Shown piece by piece: positions 27,565-37,181 of a DNA stretch of 57,650 nt. The position numbers and the translations under genes were made by a program. The stretch is from CAYVIB01 sp964451365 (GTDB lineage Bacteria > Pseudomonadota > Gammaproteobacteria > Pseudomonadales > Cellvibrionaceae), in NCBI GenBank assembly GCA_964451365.1, contig CAYVIB010000033.1, forward strand, positions 1-57,650, in the 5' to 3' direction. The notes under the pieces were generated by a model. That model worked only from the letters and a program-made list of their open reading frames with translations. It was not told the DNA's origin and did no database searches. Each line of letters starts with the position of its first letter. Position 1 is the first letter of the stretch.

Positions 27565-27888
27565 ATGAGTAGTCACATGAAGAAACCTGTAAAAAAAGTC
27601 ATTAATATCGGCGGCGGCACAGCTGGTTGGTTAGCCGCTGCCGCTTTGTCCGAACGATTAAAACAACAGGCTCTAATTAATCCCCTGGTTGAATCCGATC
27701 AGGTCGGGACCGTTGGCGTCGGCGAAGCCATAGTCCGGGAAATAATGCGGCCGCACCAGCCGGGCATTGAACAAAGCTGGATAGCCATGTACAACGACGT
27801 TAACCGCTTTCCTGAAAATTGCGACGATAAACGCTGCCAGGTGCATGGGAAATTTAGGAAGGTTTATGAATACTTCTGTGTCGGCTAA
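27565..27888 (+). pseudogene. Truncated tryptophan-halogenase-like flavoprotein (N-terminal fragment)
   Basis: The 107-residue frame begins like flavin-dependent tryptophan halogenases: an FAD-binding VINIGGGTAGWLAAAAL at residues 12-28 and LVESDQVGTVGVGEA at about 41-55. The family normally has about 500 residues; here similarity fades after residue ~57 and the frame stops. There is no room for the substrate-binding body or the WxWxIP motif. Intact relatives often sit beside TonB receptors in polysaccharide loci, so this is probably the scar of a gene deleted between the receptor and the GH95 gene. The fragment may still be expressed, but it cannot be a halogenase. Confidence 0.75.
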
Positions 27889-27907
27889 CCCTGGTGGAAA
27901 TCAATAG

Positions 27908-30268
27908 ATGACAAAAAGAAAAATTCTGCCGCTGTTGGCGATTATTTGTTTTTCACCGGTCTGTGTGGCCGGTGATGACTTGCCGTTCTGGTTCAATGCT
28001 CCCGCCAACAACTGGGAGTACGAGGGTCTTCCAATAGGCAATGGCGCAATGGGTGCGGTAATCACCGGCGAAGTCGAACAGGAAATTGTGCAGTTCAATG
28101 AGAAAACCCTTTGGACCGGTGGGCCCGGCGCGAAGAAAGGCTATAATTTTGGCTGGCCGGATAATTCTTTCCCTGAAAAACTGGGAAAGGTGCAGACTGC
28201 TATCAATGCGAATGGCGAATTAACGCCGGAGGAAGTTGCCAACCAGCTTGGCCAGGAGCCGGTGGGTTACGGCCATTACCAGAACTTCGGCCAAATTGTG
28301 ATTGATCATTATGGCCTTGCCAGGCCATCGAAGTATCGACGGGAACTGAACCTCTCCACGGGCGAGGCCACAGTCAGTTTTGATGTTGGCGATATCCGGT
28401 ATACCCGTCGATACTTTGCCAGCCATCCCGATGGTGTTATTGCCATCCAAATCACAGCGAATAAAACCAAATCAATTTCTTTGGATGTGGGGCTCGAAAC
28501 GTCGGATAACCGTTCCGCCAGATATCAACTAAGTGACAGTGCCATAACGCTTTCAGGCGCACTTAAAGATAATGCCCTGCAGTATTTCTCCCGCTTAAAA
28601 TTGATAAACAATGGTGGATCGATTAAATCGGAAGGGAATCAACTCCGGGTGCGCAATGCCGATTCGGTAACGCTAGTGCTGGCGGCGGGCACGGATTATT
28701 CACCTCGTTTTCCAGATTATCGGGGAACGCATCCGGAGAGTGTGGTCAACTTGCGGTTAAAAAAAGCGGAATCGCTTGGAATCGAAAAACTTCGGGAACG
28801 GCACCGCCGGGATCACCAGGAGTTATTCAATCGGGTTGCGCTCGACCTGAATGGCCAGGCACCGGAAAAGCCTGTCGACCAATTGCTGGCGGATTACGGA
28901 AACAATGCCGGTGCGGATCGTTACCTTGAGTCACTGTTTTTCCAGTTTGGCCGTTACCTGCTGATTGCTTCCTCGCGCGACGGGTCGCTGCCGGCCAACC
29001 TGCAGGGCGTTTGGAATCATTCCAACACCCCACCCTGGAATGCCGATTATCACGTCAACATCAATCTGCAGATGAACTACTGGCCGGCGCACCCGACCAA
29101 TATCACAGAGACAGCGCTACCACTTTATAATTTCATCGATGCTTTAATTCCGCCGGGAGAACGGTCCGCGCAAAAAATAGCGGATGCGCGAGGCTGGACG
29201 CTGTTTTTAAACACCAATATTTACGGGTTTACAGGTTTAATCGCCTGGCCAACGGCGTTCTGGCAACCGGAGGCCGGCGCCTGGTTGTGCCGACTGTACT
29301 ACGAACATTATTTATATACCGGCGATAAATCATTCCTGAAAAACCGTGCCTACCCGGCAATGCGGGGCGCTGCACTGTTTTGGATGGATTTCCTGAGTGA
29401 GTCGCCCAACGGCAAGTTGTGGGTTAACCCGAGCTTCTCACCCGAGCACGGTCCCTTTACCGCCGGCGCGGCGATGTCGCAGCAAATCGTGGCGGAGCTT
29501 TTTGAAAACACGATCGAAGCGGCCGGAATTGTGGGTGATAAAAAATTCGTGCAACAACTGCGGCCGTTTTATGAAAAGCTGGACAAAGGGCTTCACATCG
29601 GCAAATGGGGGCAATTACAGGAGTGGGCACAGGATCTCGACGATCCTGAAAACCATCACAGACATATATCCCACCTTTACGCGCTGCATCCGGCGAACAA
29701 TATCTCGCCCCGGCAAACACCTGAACTGGCCGAAGCGGCGCGCGTCAGCCTGAATGCGCGCGGCGACGGTGGCACCGGCTGGTCCAAGGCCTGGAAAATT
29801 AATATGTGGGCGCGCCTGTGGGATGGTAACCGCTCTCACAAATTACTGAGCGAGCTTCTCAAACACAGCACGCTGCCCAACCTGTGGGACAACCACCCGC
29901 CGTTCCAGATTGATGGAAACTTCGGCGCGAGCGCGGGCATATCGGAGATGTTACTGCAAAGCCACCTGGGAGGTCTCCATCTACTGCCAGCCCTGCCGGA
30001 CGCGTGGCCGGAAGGTTCCGTACGGGGGCTGGTTGCGCGCGGAAATATTGAAGTTGACATTGCCTGGCATGACGGCCGGCTGACAGGTGCGACACTCAAG
30101 CCGCGTATAAAACGGGAAATTAACGTCAGGACCGGCCGTTCATGCGGGGCTGTCGCCGTGAAAGAAAAAGGAAAAACAAAATCCGCACAGTGCGTGGCCG
30201 GAGTGATTACTTTCCCGGGCAAAAAAAACGCGCAGTACGAAATAGTAACAACAAAGGAGGAGCAATAA
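27908..30268 (+). CDS. afc95A: GH95 alpha-L-fucosidase (alpha-1,2-fucosidase)
   Basis: A 786-residue secreted or periplasmic enzyme with a signal peptide ending in SPVCVAGDD. The N-terminal GH95 motif is LPFWFNAPANNWEYEGLPIGNGAMG, shown here as LPIGNGAMG. Catalytic positions known from the family are present: the Asn pair in NINLQMNYW (N384, N386), the general acid in FSPEHGPF (E513) and the C-terminal Asp in AWHDGRL (D722). The enzyme would remove terminal alpha-1,2-fucose from the galactose of xyloglucan side chains. It starts 19 bp after the halogenase remnant and is followed after 3 bp by the GH35 gene. The name follows the equivalent Cellvibrio japonicus gene. Confidence 0.93.
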   Translation: MTKRKILPLLAIICFSPVCVAGDDLPFWFNAPANNWEYEGLPIGNGAMGAVITGEVEQEIVQFNEKTLWTGGPGAKKGYNFGWPDNSFPEKLGKVQTAINANGELTPEEVANQLGQEPVGYGHYQNFGQIVIDHYGLARPSKYRRELNLSTGEATVSFDVGDIRYTRRYFASHPDGVIAIQITANKTKSISLDVGLETSDNRSARYQLSDSAITLSGALKDNALQYFSRLKLINNGGSIKSEGNQLRVRNADSVTLVLAAGTDYSPRFPDYRGTHPESVVNLRLKKAESLGIEKLRERHRRDHQELFNRVALDLNGQAPEKPVDQLLADYGNNAGADRYLESLFFQFGRYLLIASSRDGSLPANLQGVWNHSNTPPWNADYHVNINLQMNYWPAHPTNITETALPLYNFIDALIPPGERSAQKIADARGWTLFLNTNIYGFTGLIAWPTAFWQPEAGAWLCRLYYEHYLYTGDKSFLKNRAYPAMRGAALFWMDFLSESPNGKLWVNPSFSPEHGPFTAGAAMSQQIVAELFENTIEAAGIVGDKKFVQQLRPFYEKLDKGLHIGKWGQLQEWAQDLDDPENHHRHISHLYALHPANNISPRQTPELAEAARVSLNARGDGGTGWSKAWKINMWARLWDGNRSHKLLSELLKHSTLPNLWDNHPPFQIDGNFGASAGISEMLLQSHLGGLHLLPALPDAWPEGSVRGLVARGNIEVDIAWHDGRLTGATLKPRIKREINVRTGRSCGAVAVKEKGKTKSAQCVAGVITFPGKKNAQYEIVTTKEEQ

Positions 30269-30271
30269 TCC

Positions 30272-31936
30272 ATGTTTAAGCGCTGGCTGCAATATTGTTT
30301 TGTTCTGGCAGGACTTGTTTCTGTAAGCGTTTATGCCGAAATACCCCATCTGGTTACGCAAAACGGCAGGCATGCGTTGATGGTGGATGGCGAACCTTTC
30401 CTGATTCTCGGTGCGCAGGCCAACAATTCCAGCAACTATCCGGCGTCGCTCGACGAAGTCTGGCCGGCAGTCGAGCGCATACATGCGAATACACTGGCAA
30501 TCAATGTCGCCTGGGAGCAGATAGAGCCGGAAGAGGGCAGGTTCGACTTTTCTTACGTGGATACTTTGATAAAGCAGGCGCGCAAACGTGACCTGCGATT
30601 GATTTTACTCTGGTTTGCGACCTGGAAAAATAACGCCCCCCACTATGCACCCGCCTGGGTAAAGCTGGATGACGCGCGTTTCCCGCGCGTGCAAAAGAAG
30701 GATGGCTCCACACTGAACTCCCTTTCGCCGTTGCACCGTTCCACGCTTGAGGCGGATAAAAATGCCTTTGTCGAACTGATAAAACACCTGAAGAAAACCG
30801 ACCGCGACCACACCGTCATCCTGGTTCAGGTACAAAACGAAGTCGGCACCTACGGCGCGGCGCGGGATTATTCCGAGCACGCGGAAAAGATTTTCCAATC
30901 CGAAGTGCCCGGGCAGTTAAGGGAGGCGTTGAATCTGCCGGACGGCAATTGGCCAGATGTTTTCGGTGACGATGCGGACGAATTCTTTCACGCCTACCAT
31001 ATTGCGCGCTACTGCGACGAAATCGCCAAGGCCGGCAAGGCGATTTATCCCATCCCCATGAACGTCAACGTCGCCTTGCGCAACCCGTTCAACCCCGGTA
31101 AGCCTGGAAGCTATTCCAGTGGCGGGGCGACTGATAACGTTATCCATATCTGGAAAGCCGCGGCACCGAATATCGACATGATTTCACCGGATATTTATTT
31201 TCGTGACTATCGCACCGTGACAAAAGTACTGGACCTGTATTCGCGGCCGGACAATCCGTTGTTTGTGGCGGAAATCGGTAACGACCAGCCTTATGCGCGT
31301 TATTTCTTTGAAACGCTCGGTCACCAGGGCATTGGCTTTGCACCCTTTGGCATGGATTACACCGGCTATACCAACTACCCTCTCGGCGCCAGGGACTACA
31401 GCGATGAAACCTTCGATAAGTTCAGCGAGGTTTATCGCCTGGTCGCATCGTGGTCCCGCACCTGGGCGAAGCTGAGTTTCGAAAACGAAACCTGGGGCGT
31501 GGCGGAACCGGTGGATACCTTCGGCAAAACCGAGAAAATCTGGAATGCGGAAGTATCCGAGGCGGATGCGGATGAGAAGGAAAGCAAATACACACAGGAT
31601 CTCGACCTGGGGTTGTGGCAGGCGGAAGTCAGCTACGGCCGCCCGATGTTTTGGATTGACCCTCCCAAAGGTAATTTCCCCGCCTCGGGCGGTGCGTTAA
31701 TCGCAAAACTTTCCGATAATGAATTTCTGGTGACCGGCTTTCGCGCCCGTGTTACCTTCGGTCCTTCACAGGAGTTGGCGGGTAAACGATATATGATCGT
31801 GCGGGCCGAGGAAGGTTTTTTTGATGAAAAAGGCAATTGGGTGTTCGAACGCGTATGGAACGGCGACCAAACCGATTGGGGATTGAATTTCGACGATAAA
31901 CCGCATTTGCTCAAAGTGAGAATGGCAACATATTAA
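30272..31936 (+). CDS. bgl35A: GH35 beta-galactosidase with C-terminal DUF5597-like domain
   Basis: A 554-residue enzyme with a signal peptide (residues 1-22, ending VYA). The TIM-barrel GH35 domain starts with HALMVDGEPFLILGAQANN and carries the acid/base in QVQNEVGTYG (E190) and the nucleophile in FVAEIGND (E334). The C-terminal ~120 residues (FWIDPPKGNFPASGG onwards) match the DUF5597 accessory domain. A strong AAAGGAGG ribosome-binding site lies at 30254-30261, inside the end of the preceding gene. The enzyme would remove the beta-1,2-galactose exposed after defucosylation. Order and domain plan match the Cellvibrio japonicus xyloglucan locus. Confidence 0.92.
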   Translation: MFKRWLQYCFVLAGLVSVSVYAEIPHLVTQNGRHALMVDGEPFLILGAQANNSSNYPASLDEVWPAVERIHANTLAINVAWEQIEPEEGRFDFSYVDTLIKQARKRDLRLILLWFATWKNNAPHYAPAWVKLDDARFPRVQKKDGSTLNSLSPLHRSTLEADKNAFVELIKHLKKTDRDHTVILVQVQNEVGTYGAARDYSEHAEKIFQSEVPGQLREALNLPDGNWPDVFGDDADEFFHAYHIARYCDEIAKAGKAIYPIPMNVNVALRNPFNPGKPGSYSSGGATDNVIHIWKAAAPNIDMISPDIYFRDYRTVTKVLDLYSRPDNPLFVAEIGNDQPYARYFFETLGHQGIGFAPFGMDYTGYTNYPLGARDYSDETFDKFSEVYRLVASWSRTWAKLSFENETWGVAEPVDTFGKTEKIWNAEVSEADADEKESKYTQDLDLGLWQAEVSYGRPMFWIDPPKGNFPASGGALIAKLSDNEFLVTGFRARVTFGPSQELAGKRYMIVRAEEGFFDEKGNWVFERVWNGDQTDWGLNFDDKPHLLKVRMATY

Positions 31937-32053
31937 CTTTATGTTGTGACGGTTTATAGAGTATGTTTCGAACGTTAAAGCGCGGTCACTTCGTTGGCAA
32001 TGTCTAAAAAAAGAAAGAATATGCAAGCCTGTAATAAAAGCCGGAGATAAATA

Positions 32054-34969
32054 ATGAATTTAAAAAAGGCCATCGTGTTATGTGCATTGTCATGCCTATT
32101 CGCCGCCTGCGAGAACATGCAGGACGATACGACGAGTGCAGCCAATAACTCAACGGCGATTGAGAGGACCAGTAACGGCATCGTGGTGACGCCCTCCAAG
32201 GGCGAAGCCAAAAAAGTCCGTCTGCAGGTTGTGCGCGACGATATAGTCCGTGTAACCGCCAGTCCACTGGAAGAAATCAACACACCGGAAAGCATTATGG
32301 TGGTGGCGGAACCTATCGATGTTCCGTTTGAGATTCACGAAAACGCCGGGACAGTGGAACTGGTAACCAGCCGCATAAAAGCTGAAGTTTCCCTGGAAGA
32401 CGGCGCGGTAAAATTCTATAAGCCGCGCGGTGAATTGCTGCTGTCATCACTCAATAGCGGCAACTTCGAAAACGTAACACGCGACCCGGAAACGCCCGAT
32501 AAGGATTCGTTCGCCATCAAACAGTCCTTTATACGCAGCGAAAATGAGGCGCTTTACGGCCTGGGCCAGCACCAGAACGGGCAGGTGAATCTTGCGGATG
32601 AAAACGTCTACCTGACCACCTTTAACCTGATTATCACCATTCCCTATTTTATCTCGTCGAAAAACTACGGCATTCTTTGGGACAACAACTCCGATTCCCG
32701 ATTCGGCAAATCGACACCGCCGACACCGCTGAGCGAAAACCTCATACTTTACGATGCCGACGGCAATAAAGGCGGGTTAACCGCCAGCTACTACGACGGT
32801 GACAAGCTGCTGCTGCAACGGGTCGAAAGTGACATGGACTACCAATTCCTCAGCAACAACAGTATTCGCGAGATACCATTGCCGGAGGAAGCGCAAAAAG
32901 CGGAAAACCTGCGCATCACCTGGGAGGGGAGTATCGAATCGCCGGTGGGCGGCACCCACGAATTGCTGATGTATTCCAGCGGTTACGCCAAGTTGTTTAT
33001 CGACAATGAATTGCAGCTCGATCGCTGGCGAATGAACTGGAATCCCTGGTACCACAATGTCAAAGTGGATCTCGCGGCGGGGGAGAAGAAATCGATAGCC
33101 GTCGACTGGACGCCCCAGGGCGGCTACTTCCGTCTTCTTCACCATACACCGGCGCCTGAAACGCGTGGCGAGCTGACCACCATCGCCTCCGATACCGGCA
33201 AGGCCATCGACTACTATTTTGTCGCGGGTGAAAACGCGGATGAACTGATCAGCGGCTATCGTGAACTGACCGGCAAGTCCGTTATGTTGCCCCGCTGGGC
33301 CTACGGCTTCTGGCAAAGTCGCGAACGTTACAAATCGCAGGAAGAATTGATTGGCGCCCTGGAAGAATATCGCGAACGTAAAATTCCCATCGACAACATC
33401 GTCCTCGACTGGTCGTACTGGCCGGTCGACGCCTGGGGAAGCCACAAATTCGACAAGAAATTTTTCCCCGATCCCAAAGCCATGGTGGACCGGGTGCATG
33501 ACCTCAATGCGCAAATCATGATTTCCGTCTGGCCCAAGTTTTATCCGACTACTGAAAACTATAAGGAATTGAACGAAAAAGGTTACATGCTTAACCGCAA
33601 TATCGAAGAGGGTAATCTTGACTGGATTTATCCCGGTTATCTGAACGCGTTTTACGACGCCTATAACCCCGGCGCGCGCAAAATGTTCTGGCGTCAGTTG
33701 GATGAAAGCATCAACGTATTGGGCTTCGATGCCTGGTGGCTGGATGCGGTGGAGCCGGATATTCACTCCAATCTCAGTTGGCAAAAGCGCAAGGAGATTA
33801 TGAGCCCCAACCACCTCGGTTCGGGTGCGGAGGTCTTCAACGCCTACGCGGTTCCGCATGCAGAGGCGGTATACGAGGGCGACCGCGCGTCGGCGCCGGA
33901 TACCAGAGTGTTTATCCTGACGCGTTCCGGGTTTGGCGGCATTCAACGGACCGGTTCAGCCATTTGGAGTGGCGACATCGTATCGCGCTGGTCCAACCTT
34001 AAGGAGCAGATCGCCGCGGGTATCGGTGTTGGCATGGCCGGCATGCCCAACTGGACATTTGATATCGGCGGTTTTACGCCTGAGGATCGCTATCGCGGAA
34101 ACAACGGTGAGTTTGTCGGCACCTATGCGGACATGAAGGCGAGCGAAGTGGCCGAGTGGCAGGAACTCAACACCCGCTGGTTCCAGTTTGGTGCATTTCT
34201 GCCGTTGTTCCGGTCCCACGGCCAGAACCCCTACCGGGAAATCTACAATATCGCGCCGGAGGGGTCCGATCCCTACAACAGTATGGTCTGGTACACCAAG
34301 TTGCGTTATCGTTTGCTGCCATACATTTATTCGCAAGCGGGCGACATGTACCACAGGGATGGCACGCTGATGCGCGGACTGGCGATGGATTTTCCCGGCG
34401 ACAAAAAGGCCGGTAACCTGAACGACCAGTACCTTTTCGGTCCGGCGTTCCTGGTTAGCCCAATATATGCAATGGGAGCGCGCTCGCGGGAGGTGTATCT
34501 CCCCCAGGGCACGGGATGGTACGATTTTTACAGCGGCAAATATTTTGAAGGTGGCCAGACGATCAGCGCGAATGCACCGTTGTCGAGAATGCCGCTGTTC
34601 GTCCGCGCCGGTTCCATCGTTCCCACCGGTCCGGCGATTCAATATTCCGACCAGGCGATGAACGCGGACTTGACGTTGAATGTGTACACCGGTGCGGATG
34701 GCAAATTCGAGTTGTACGAAGACGACGGGCGCAGCTACGATTATGAAAAAGGCGAATGGTCGCGCATACCGGTTACTTATAAGGATGAAACCGGTGAATT
34801 GATCATCGGCAAGCGTGTCGGCAGTTTTCCCGAAATGGCCGCGACGCGAAAAATTCACGTTCGCTGGATAGCTGGGGAAGAGGCCAACGCGGCGGATTTC
34901 GATCAGGGAATCGACGGGACCGTGGAATACGACGGCAGCGCGATAACGCTGGAACGGCCCGCCAATTAA
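32054..34969 (+). CDS. xyl31A: GH31 alpha-xylosidase with PA14 insertion, lipoprotein
   Basis: A 971-residue protein with a lipoprotein signal (LSCLFAAC, Cys20), so it is probably membrane-anchored. After an N-terminal beta-sandwich, a PA14-like domain (about residues 290-370, with WEGSIESPVGGTHELLMYSSGYAKLFID-type strands) is inserted before the GH31 barrel. The nucleophile is D564 in WWLDAVEPD and the acid/base is D641 in IWSGDIVSRW. The PA14 insertion is a hallmark of the Cellvibrio japonicus xyloglucan-specific alpha-xylosidase. The enzyme would remove the alpha-1,6-xylose at the non-reducing end, completing side-chain removal. RBS GGAGAT is at 32043-32048. GH31 alpha-glucosidase or alpha-galactosidase is a less likely alternative. 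Confidence 0.9.
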   Translation: MNLKKAIVLCALSCLFAACENMQDDTTSAANNSTAIERTSNGIVVTPSKGEAKKVRLQVVRDDIVRVTASPLEEINTPESIMVVAEPIDVPFEIHENAGTVELVTSRIKAEVSLEDGAVKFYKPRGELLLSSLNSGNFENVTRDPETPDKDSFAIKQSFIRSENEALYGLGQHQNGQVNLADENVYLTTFNLIITIPYFISSKNYGILWDNNSDSRFGKSTPPTPLSENLILYDADGNKGGLTASYYDGDKLLLQRVESDMDYQFLSNNSIREIPLPEEAQKAENLRITWEGSIESPVGGTHELLMYSSGYAKLFIDNELQLDRWRMNWNPWYHNVKVDLAAGEKKSIAVDWTPQGGYFRLLHHTPAPETRGELTTIASDTGKAIDYYFVAGENADELISGYRELTGKSVMLPRWAYGFWQSRERYKSQEELIGALEEYRERKIPIDNIVLDWSYWPVDAWGSHKFDKKFFPDPKAMVDRVHDLNAQIMISVWPKFYPTTENYKELNEKGYMLNRNIEEGNLDWIYPGYLNAFYDAYNPGARKMFWRQLDESINVLGFDAWWLDAVEPDIHSNLSWQKRKEIMSPNHLGSGAEVFNAYAVPHAEAVYEGDRASAPDTRVFILTRSGFGGIQRTGSAIWSGDIVSRWSNLKEQIAAGIGVGMAGMPNWTFDIGGFTPEDRYRGNNGEFVGTYADMKASEVAEWQELNTRWFQFGAFLPLFRSHGQNPYREIYNIAPEGSDPYNSMVWYTKLRYRLLPYIYSQAGDMYHRDGTLMRGLAMDFPGDKKAGNLNDQYLFGPAFLVSPIYAMGARSREVYLPQGTGWYDFYSGKYFEGGQTISANAPLSRMPLFVRAGSIVPTGPAIQYSDQAMNADLTLNVYTGADGKFELYEDDGRSYDYEKGEWSRIPVTYKDETGELIIGKRVGSFPEMAATRKIHVRWIAGEEANAADFDQGIDGTVEYDGSAITLERPAN

Positions 34970-34992
34970 AAAATAATAATCCGGAAGTCATC

Positions 34993-36297
34993 ATGATGCC
35001 GACAAAAACAGTTTCCGAATCGAACAGGGTGGGGCGTGTATTTCCCCTGCCTTACCTGTTTGCATTGGCGCTGGTGACGAGCCTGTTTTTCCTGTGGGGT
35101 GTCGCAAACAACCTTAACGACATACTGATCGCCCAGTTCAAAAAGGTATTTTTCCTCAGCGATTTCCAGTCGGGCCTCGTGCAGTCGGCGTTTTACTTCG
35201 GCTATTTTTGTTTCTCCATTCCCGCCGCGATTTTTATGCAGCGCCTGGGCTACAAAGCCGCCGTCATTATGGGCCTGCTGCTGTATGGCGCGGGAGCATT
35301 GTTGTTTTACCCCGCCGCGTCAATGCAGGAATACCGGTTTTTTCTGCTCGCCCTGTTTGTTATCGCCAGTGGTCTTGCCTTTTTGGAAACGTCAGCCAAT
35401 CCCCTGATTGTCGTTATGGGGGATGAAAAAACTTCCGCCCGACGGCTTAACTTCGCCCAGTCGTTCAATCCGTTGGGCGCTATCAGTGGTGTGGTGATTG
35501 GCCGCGAGTTTATTCTGTCCGGTATCGAACACAGCGAAAGCGAGCGCGCCGCGATGAGTGCCGGGGAATTCGCGCGTTATACGCAGATGGAACTGCACGC
35601 GGTGCAGGGGCCTTATCTGGTCATCGCCGTGGTGGTCATCCTCTGGGCGGCAATGGTTTTTTTCGCGCGTTTTCCGAAAGTGGCGAGCAGGCCAGCGGCC
35701 GAGGACAGTTCCGCCGGTTCACTACGCGATTTTCCGGCGCTGTTTAAACAGCGGTATTTTTTGTTTGGCGTGGTCGCGCAGTTTTTTTATGTTGGTGCGC
35801 AGGTCGGTATCTGGAGTTACATGATCCGCTATGGCCAGTTTGCGTTGCCAGACACTGGTGAGAAGACTCTGGCGGCTTACCTGTTCTGGTCACTGGTGGT
35901 GTTTATGATTGGCCGGTTTGTAGCAACGGCGTTAATGCGGCGAATAGATCCGGCGAAGATCATGCTCTGGTTTTCACTGGCCAATATCATCCTTTGCGGT
36001 ATCGCTATTGCCTCGCCAAACCAGGTCGGCCTGTTGGCACTGGCCACCAGCAGTTTCTTTATGTCGCTTATGTTTCCGACCATATTCGCATTATCGCTTG
36101 GGAACCTGGGATCACTCGCCAAAGCGGGCTCCGCGTTTTTGGTCATGGCTATTATCGGCGGTGCGGTGTTAACGGCGGTTATGGGGCTGGTCTCTGACAT
36201 GAGCGCGATTAATATCGCGATAGCGGTACCGTTGGTGTGTTTCGTAGTGATTGCCCTTTTTGCGCGGGTAGGCATTAACCGGGGTGGTGTTGCGTGA
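34993..36297 (+). CDS. fucP: L-fucose:proton symporter, MFS family
   Basis: A 434-residue inner-membrane protein with about 12 hydrophobic segments. The N-terminal block TSLFFLWGVANNLNDILIAQF is diagnostic of the FucP branch of the MFS (LFFLWG, NNLNDIL). It would import the L-fucose released by the GH95 enzyme. It lies 23 bp after the alpha-xylosidase gene and its stop overlaps the next gene by 4 bp (GTGA), so uptake and lactone hydrolysis are co-expressed. Confidence 0.9.
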   Translation: MMPTKTVSESNRVGRVFPLPYLFALALVTSLFFLWGVANNLNDILIAQFKKVFFLSDFQSGLVQSAFYFGYFCFSIPAAIFMQRLGYKAAVIMGLLLYGAGALLFYPAASMQEYRFFLLALFVIASGLAFLETSANPLIVVMGDEKTSARRLNFAQSFNPLGAISGVVIGREFILSGIEHSESERAAMSAGEFARYTQMELHAVQGPYLVIAVVVILWAAMVFFARFPKVASRPAAEDSSAGSLRDFPALFKQRYFLFGVVAQFFYVGAQVGIWSYMIRYGQFALPDTGEKTLAAYLFWSLVVFMIGRFVATALMRRIDPAKIMLWFSLANIILCGIAIASPNQVGLLALATSSFFMSLMFPTIFALSLGNLGSLAKAGSAFLVMAIIGGAVLTAVMGLVSDMSAINIAIAVPLVCFVVIALFARVGINRGGVA

Positions 36298-37148
36298 TTG
36301 ATTCCCACCAACACTTTTGGCGGATTTCGCGCGGCGACTGCGAGTGGCCCGGTGCTGACCTGCCGGCGATATATCGGGATTTTTTGCCGGAGGATTATTC
36401 GGCGGCGGTGGAAGGGCTGGATTTGGAAGGTACCGTGCTGGTGCAGTCCCAACCCTGCGACAGCGATACGGATTTTTTGCTGGGCTTGGCGGAAGAGCAC
36501 GAACTGGTGCTGGCAGTGGTGGGCTGGGTTGACCTGACCGGTGATCGGGCCACGGAACGCCTGGCACATTTAAGTCAACACCCGAAGTTTCGTGGAGTCC
36601 GCCCTATGCTGCAGTCTATGCGGAAAAGCGACTGGATTTTGGACGACGATTGTCGTGCCGCCCTGGAAGAAGCCCAGCGATTGATGCTGTGCTTTGACGC
36701 CTTGATACAACCGCGTCATTTAAAAGTGATTGCTGAACTGGCTCGGCGCTATCCGGAACTGGCGATTGTCGTTGATCACGCCGCCAAGCCGGATATTGCA
36801 CACGACGCTTTTGCGCAATGGGCGGAAGATATCGAAGCACTCGGGGCGCGCGACAATATCAGTTGTAAATTATCAGGCCTGCTGACGGAAGCGACGCAGG
36901 AACAATGCGAGCGTGAGGAAGTATTCCAGCCCTATGTGGAACACTTGTTCCGCACCTTTGGCACGGAGCGTTTTATTTGGGGGAGTGACTGGCCGGTGTG
37001 CACGCTGAGAACCGGCCTTGCCGAATGGTACGCGATGTCGGAGCGTCTGCTCAAGCATTGCGTTGGCGATGATATAGCCGACGCGCGAAAAAAAATATTT
37101 ACTGACAATGCAAAACGTTTTTATCGGATTAACCACGGCGGCGCATAA
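36294..37148 (+). CDS. L-fuconolactonase, amidohydrolase family (COG3618)
   Basis: A 284-residue cytoplasmic hydrolase that begins with MIDSHQHFW, the metal-binding HxH motif of the amidohydrolase_2 family. DHAAKPDI and the C-terminal WGSDWPVC are also typical. In the non-phosphorylative L-fucose pathway this family opens L-fucono-1,4/1,5-lactone to L-fuconate. The GTG start overlaps the fucP stop (GTGA), giving translational coupling. Related enzymes act on L-rhamnono- or galactarolactones, but the fucose context favours fuconolactone. Confidence 0.88.
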   Translation: MIDSHQHFWRISRGDCEWPGADLPAIYRDFLPEDYSAAVEGLDLEGTVLVQSQPCDSDTDFLLGLAEEHELVLAVVGWVDLTGDRATERLAHLSQHPKFRGVRPMLQSMRKSDWILDDDCRAALEEAQRLMLCFDALIQPRHLKVIAELARRYPELAIVVDHAAKPDIAHDAFAQWAEDIEALGARDNISCKLSGLLTEATQEQCEREEVFQPYVEHLFRTFGTERFIWGSDWPVCTLRTGLAEWYAMSERLLKHCVGDDIADARKKIFTDNAKRFYRINHGGA

Positions 37149-37181
37149 TTGCGTTGCCAAAATAAAAAAGCGAAAAAGACT

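Noticed and set aside
32777..33946. 389-codon minus-strand open frame
   Set aside because: Antisense to the GH31 catalytic region, where the plus strand carries the nucleophile and acid/base motifs.
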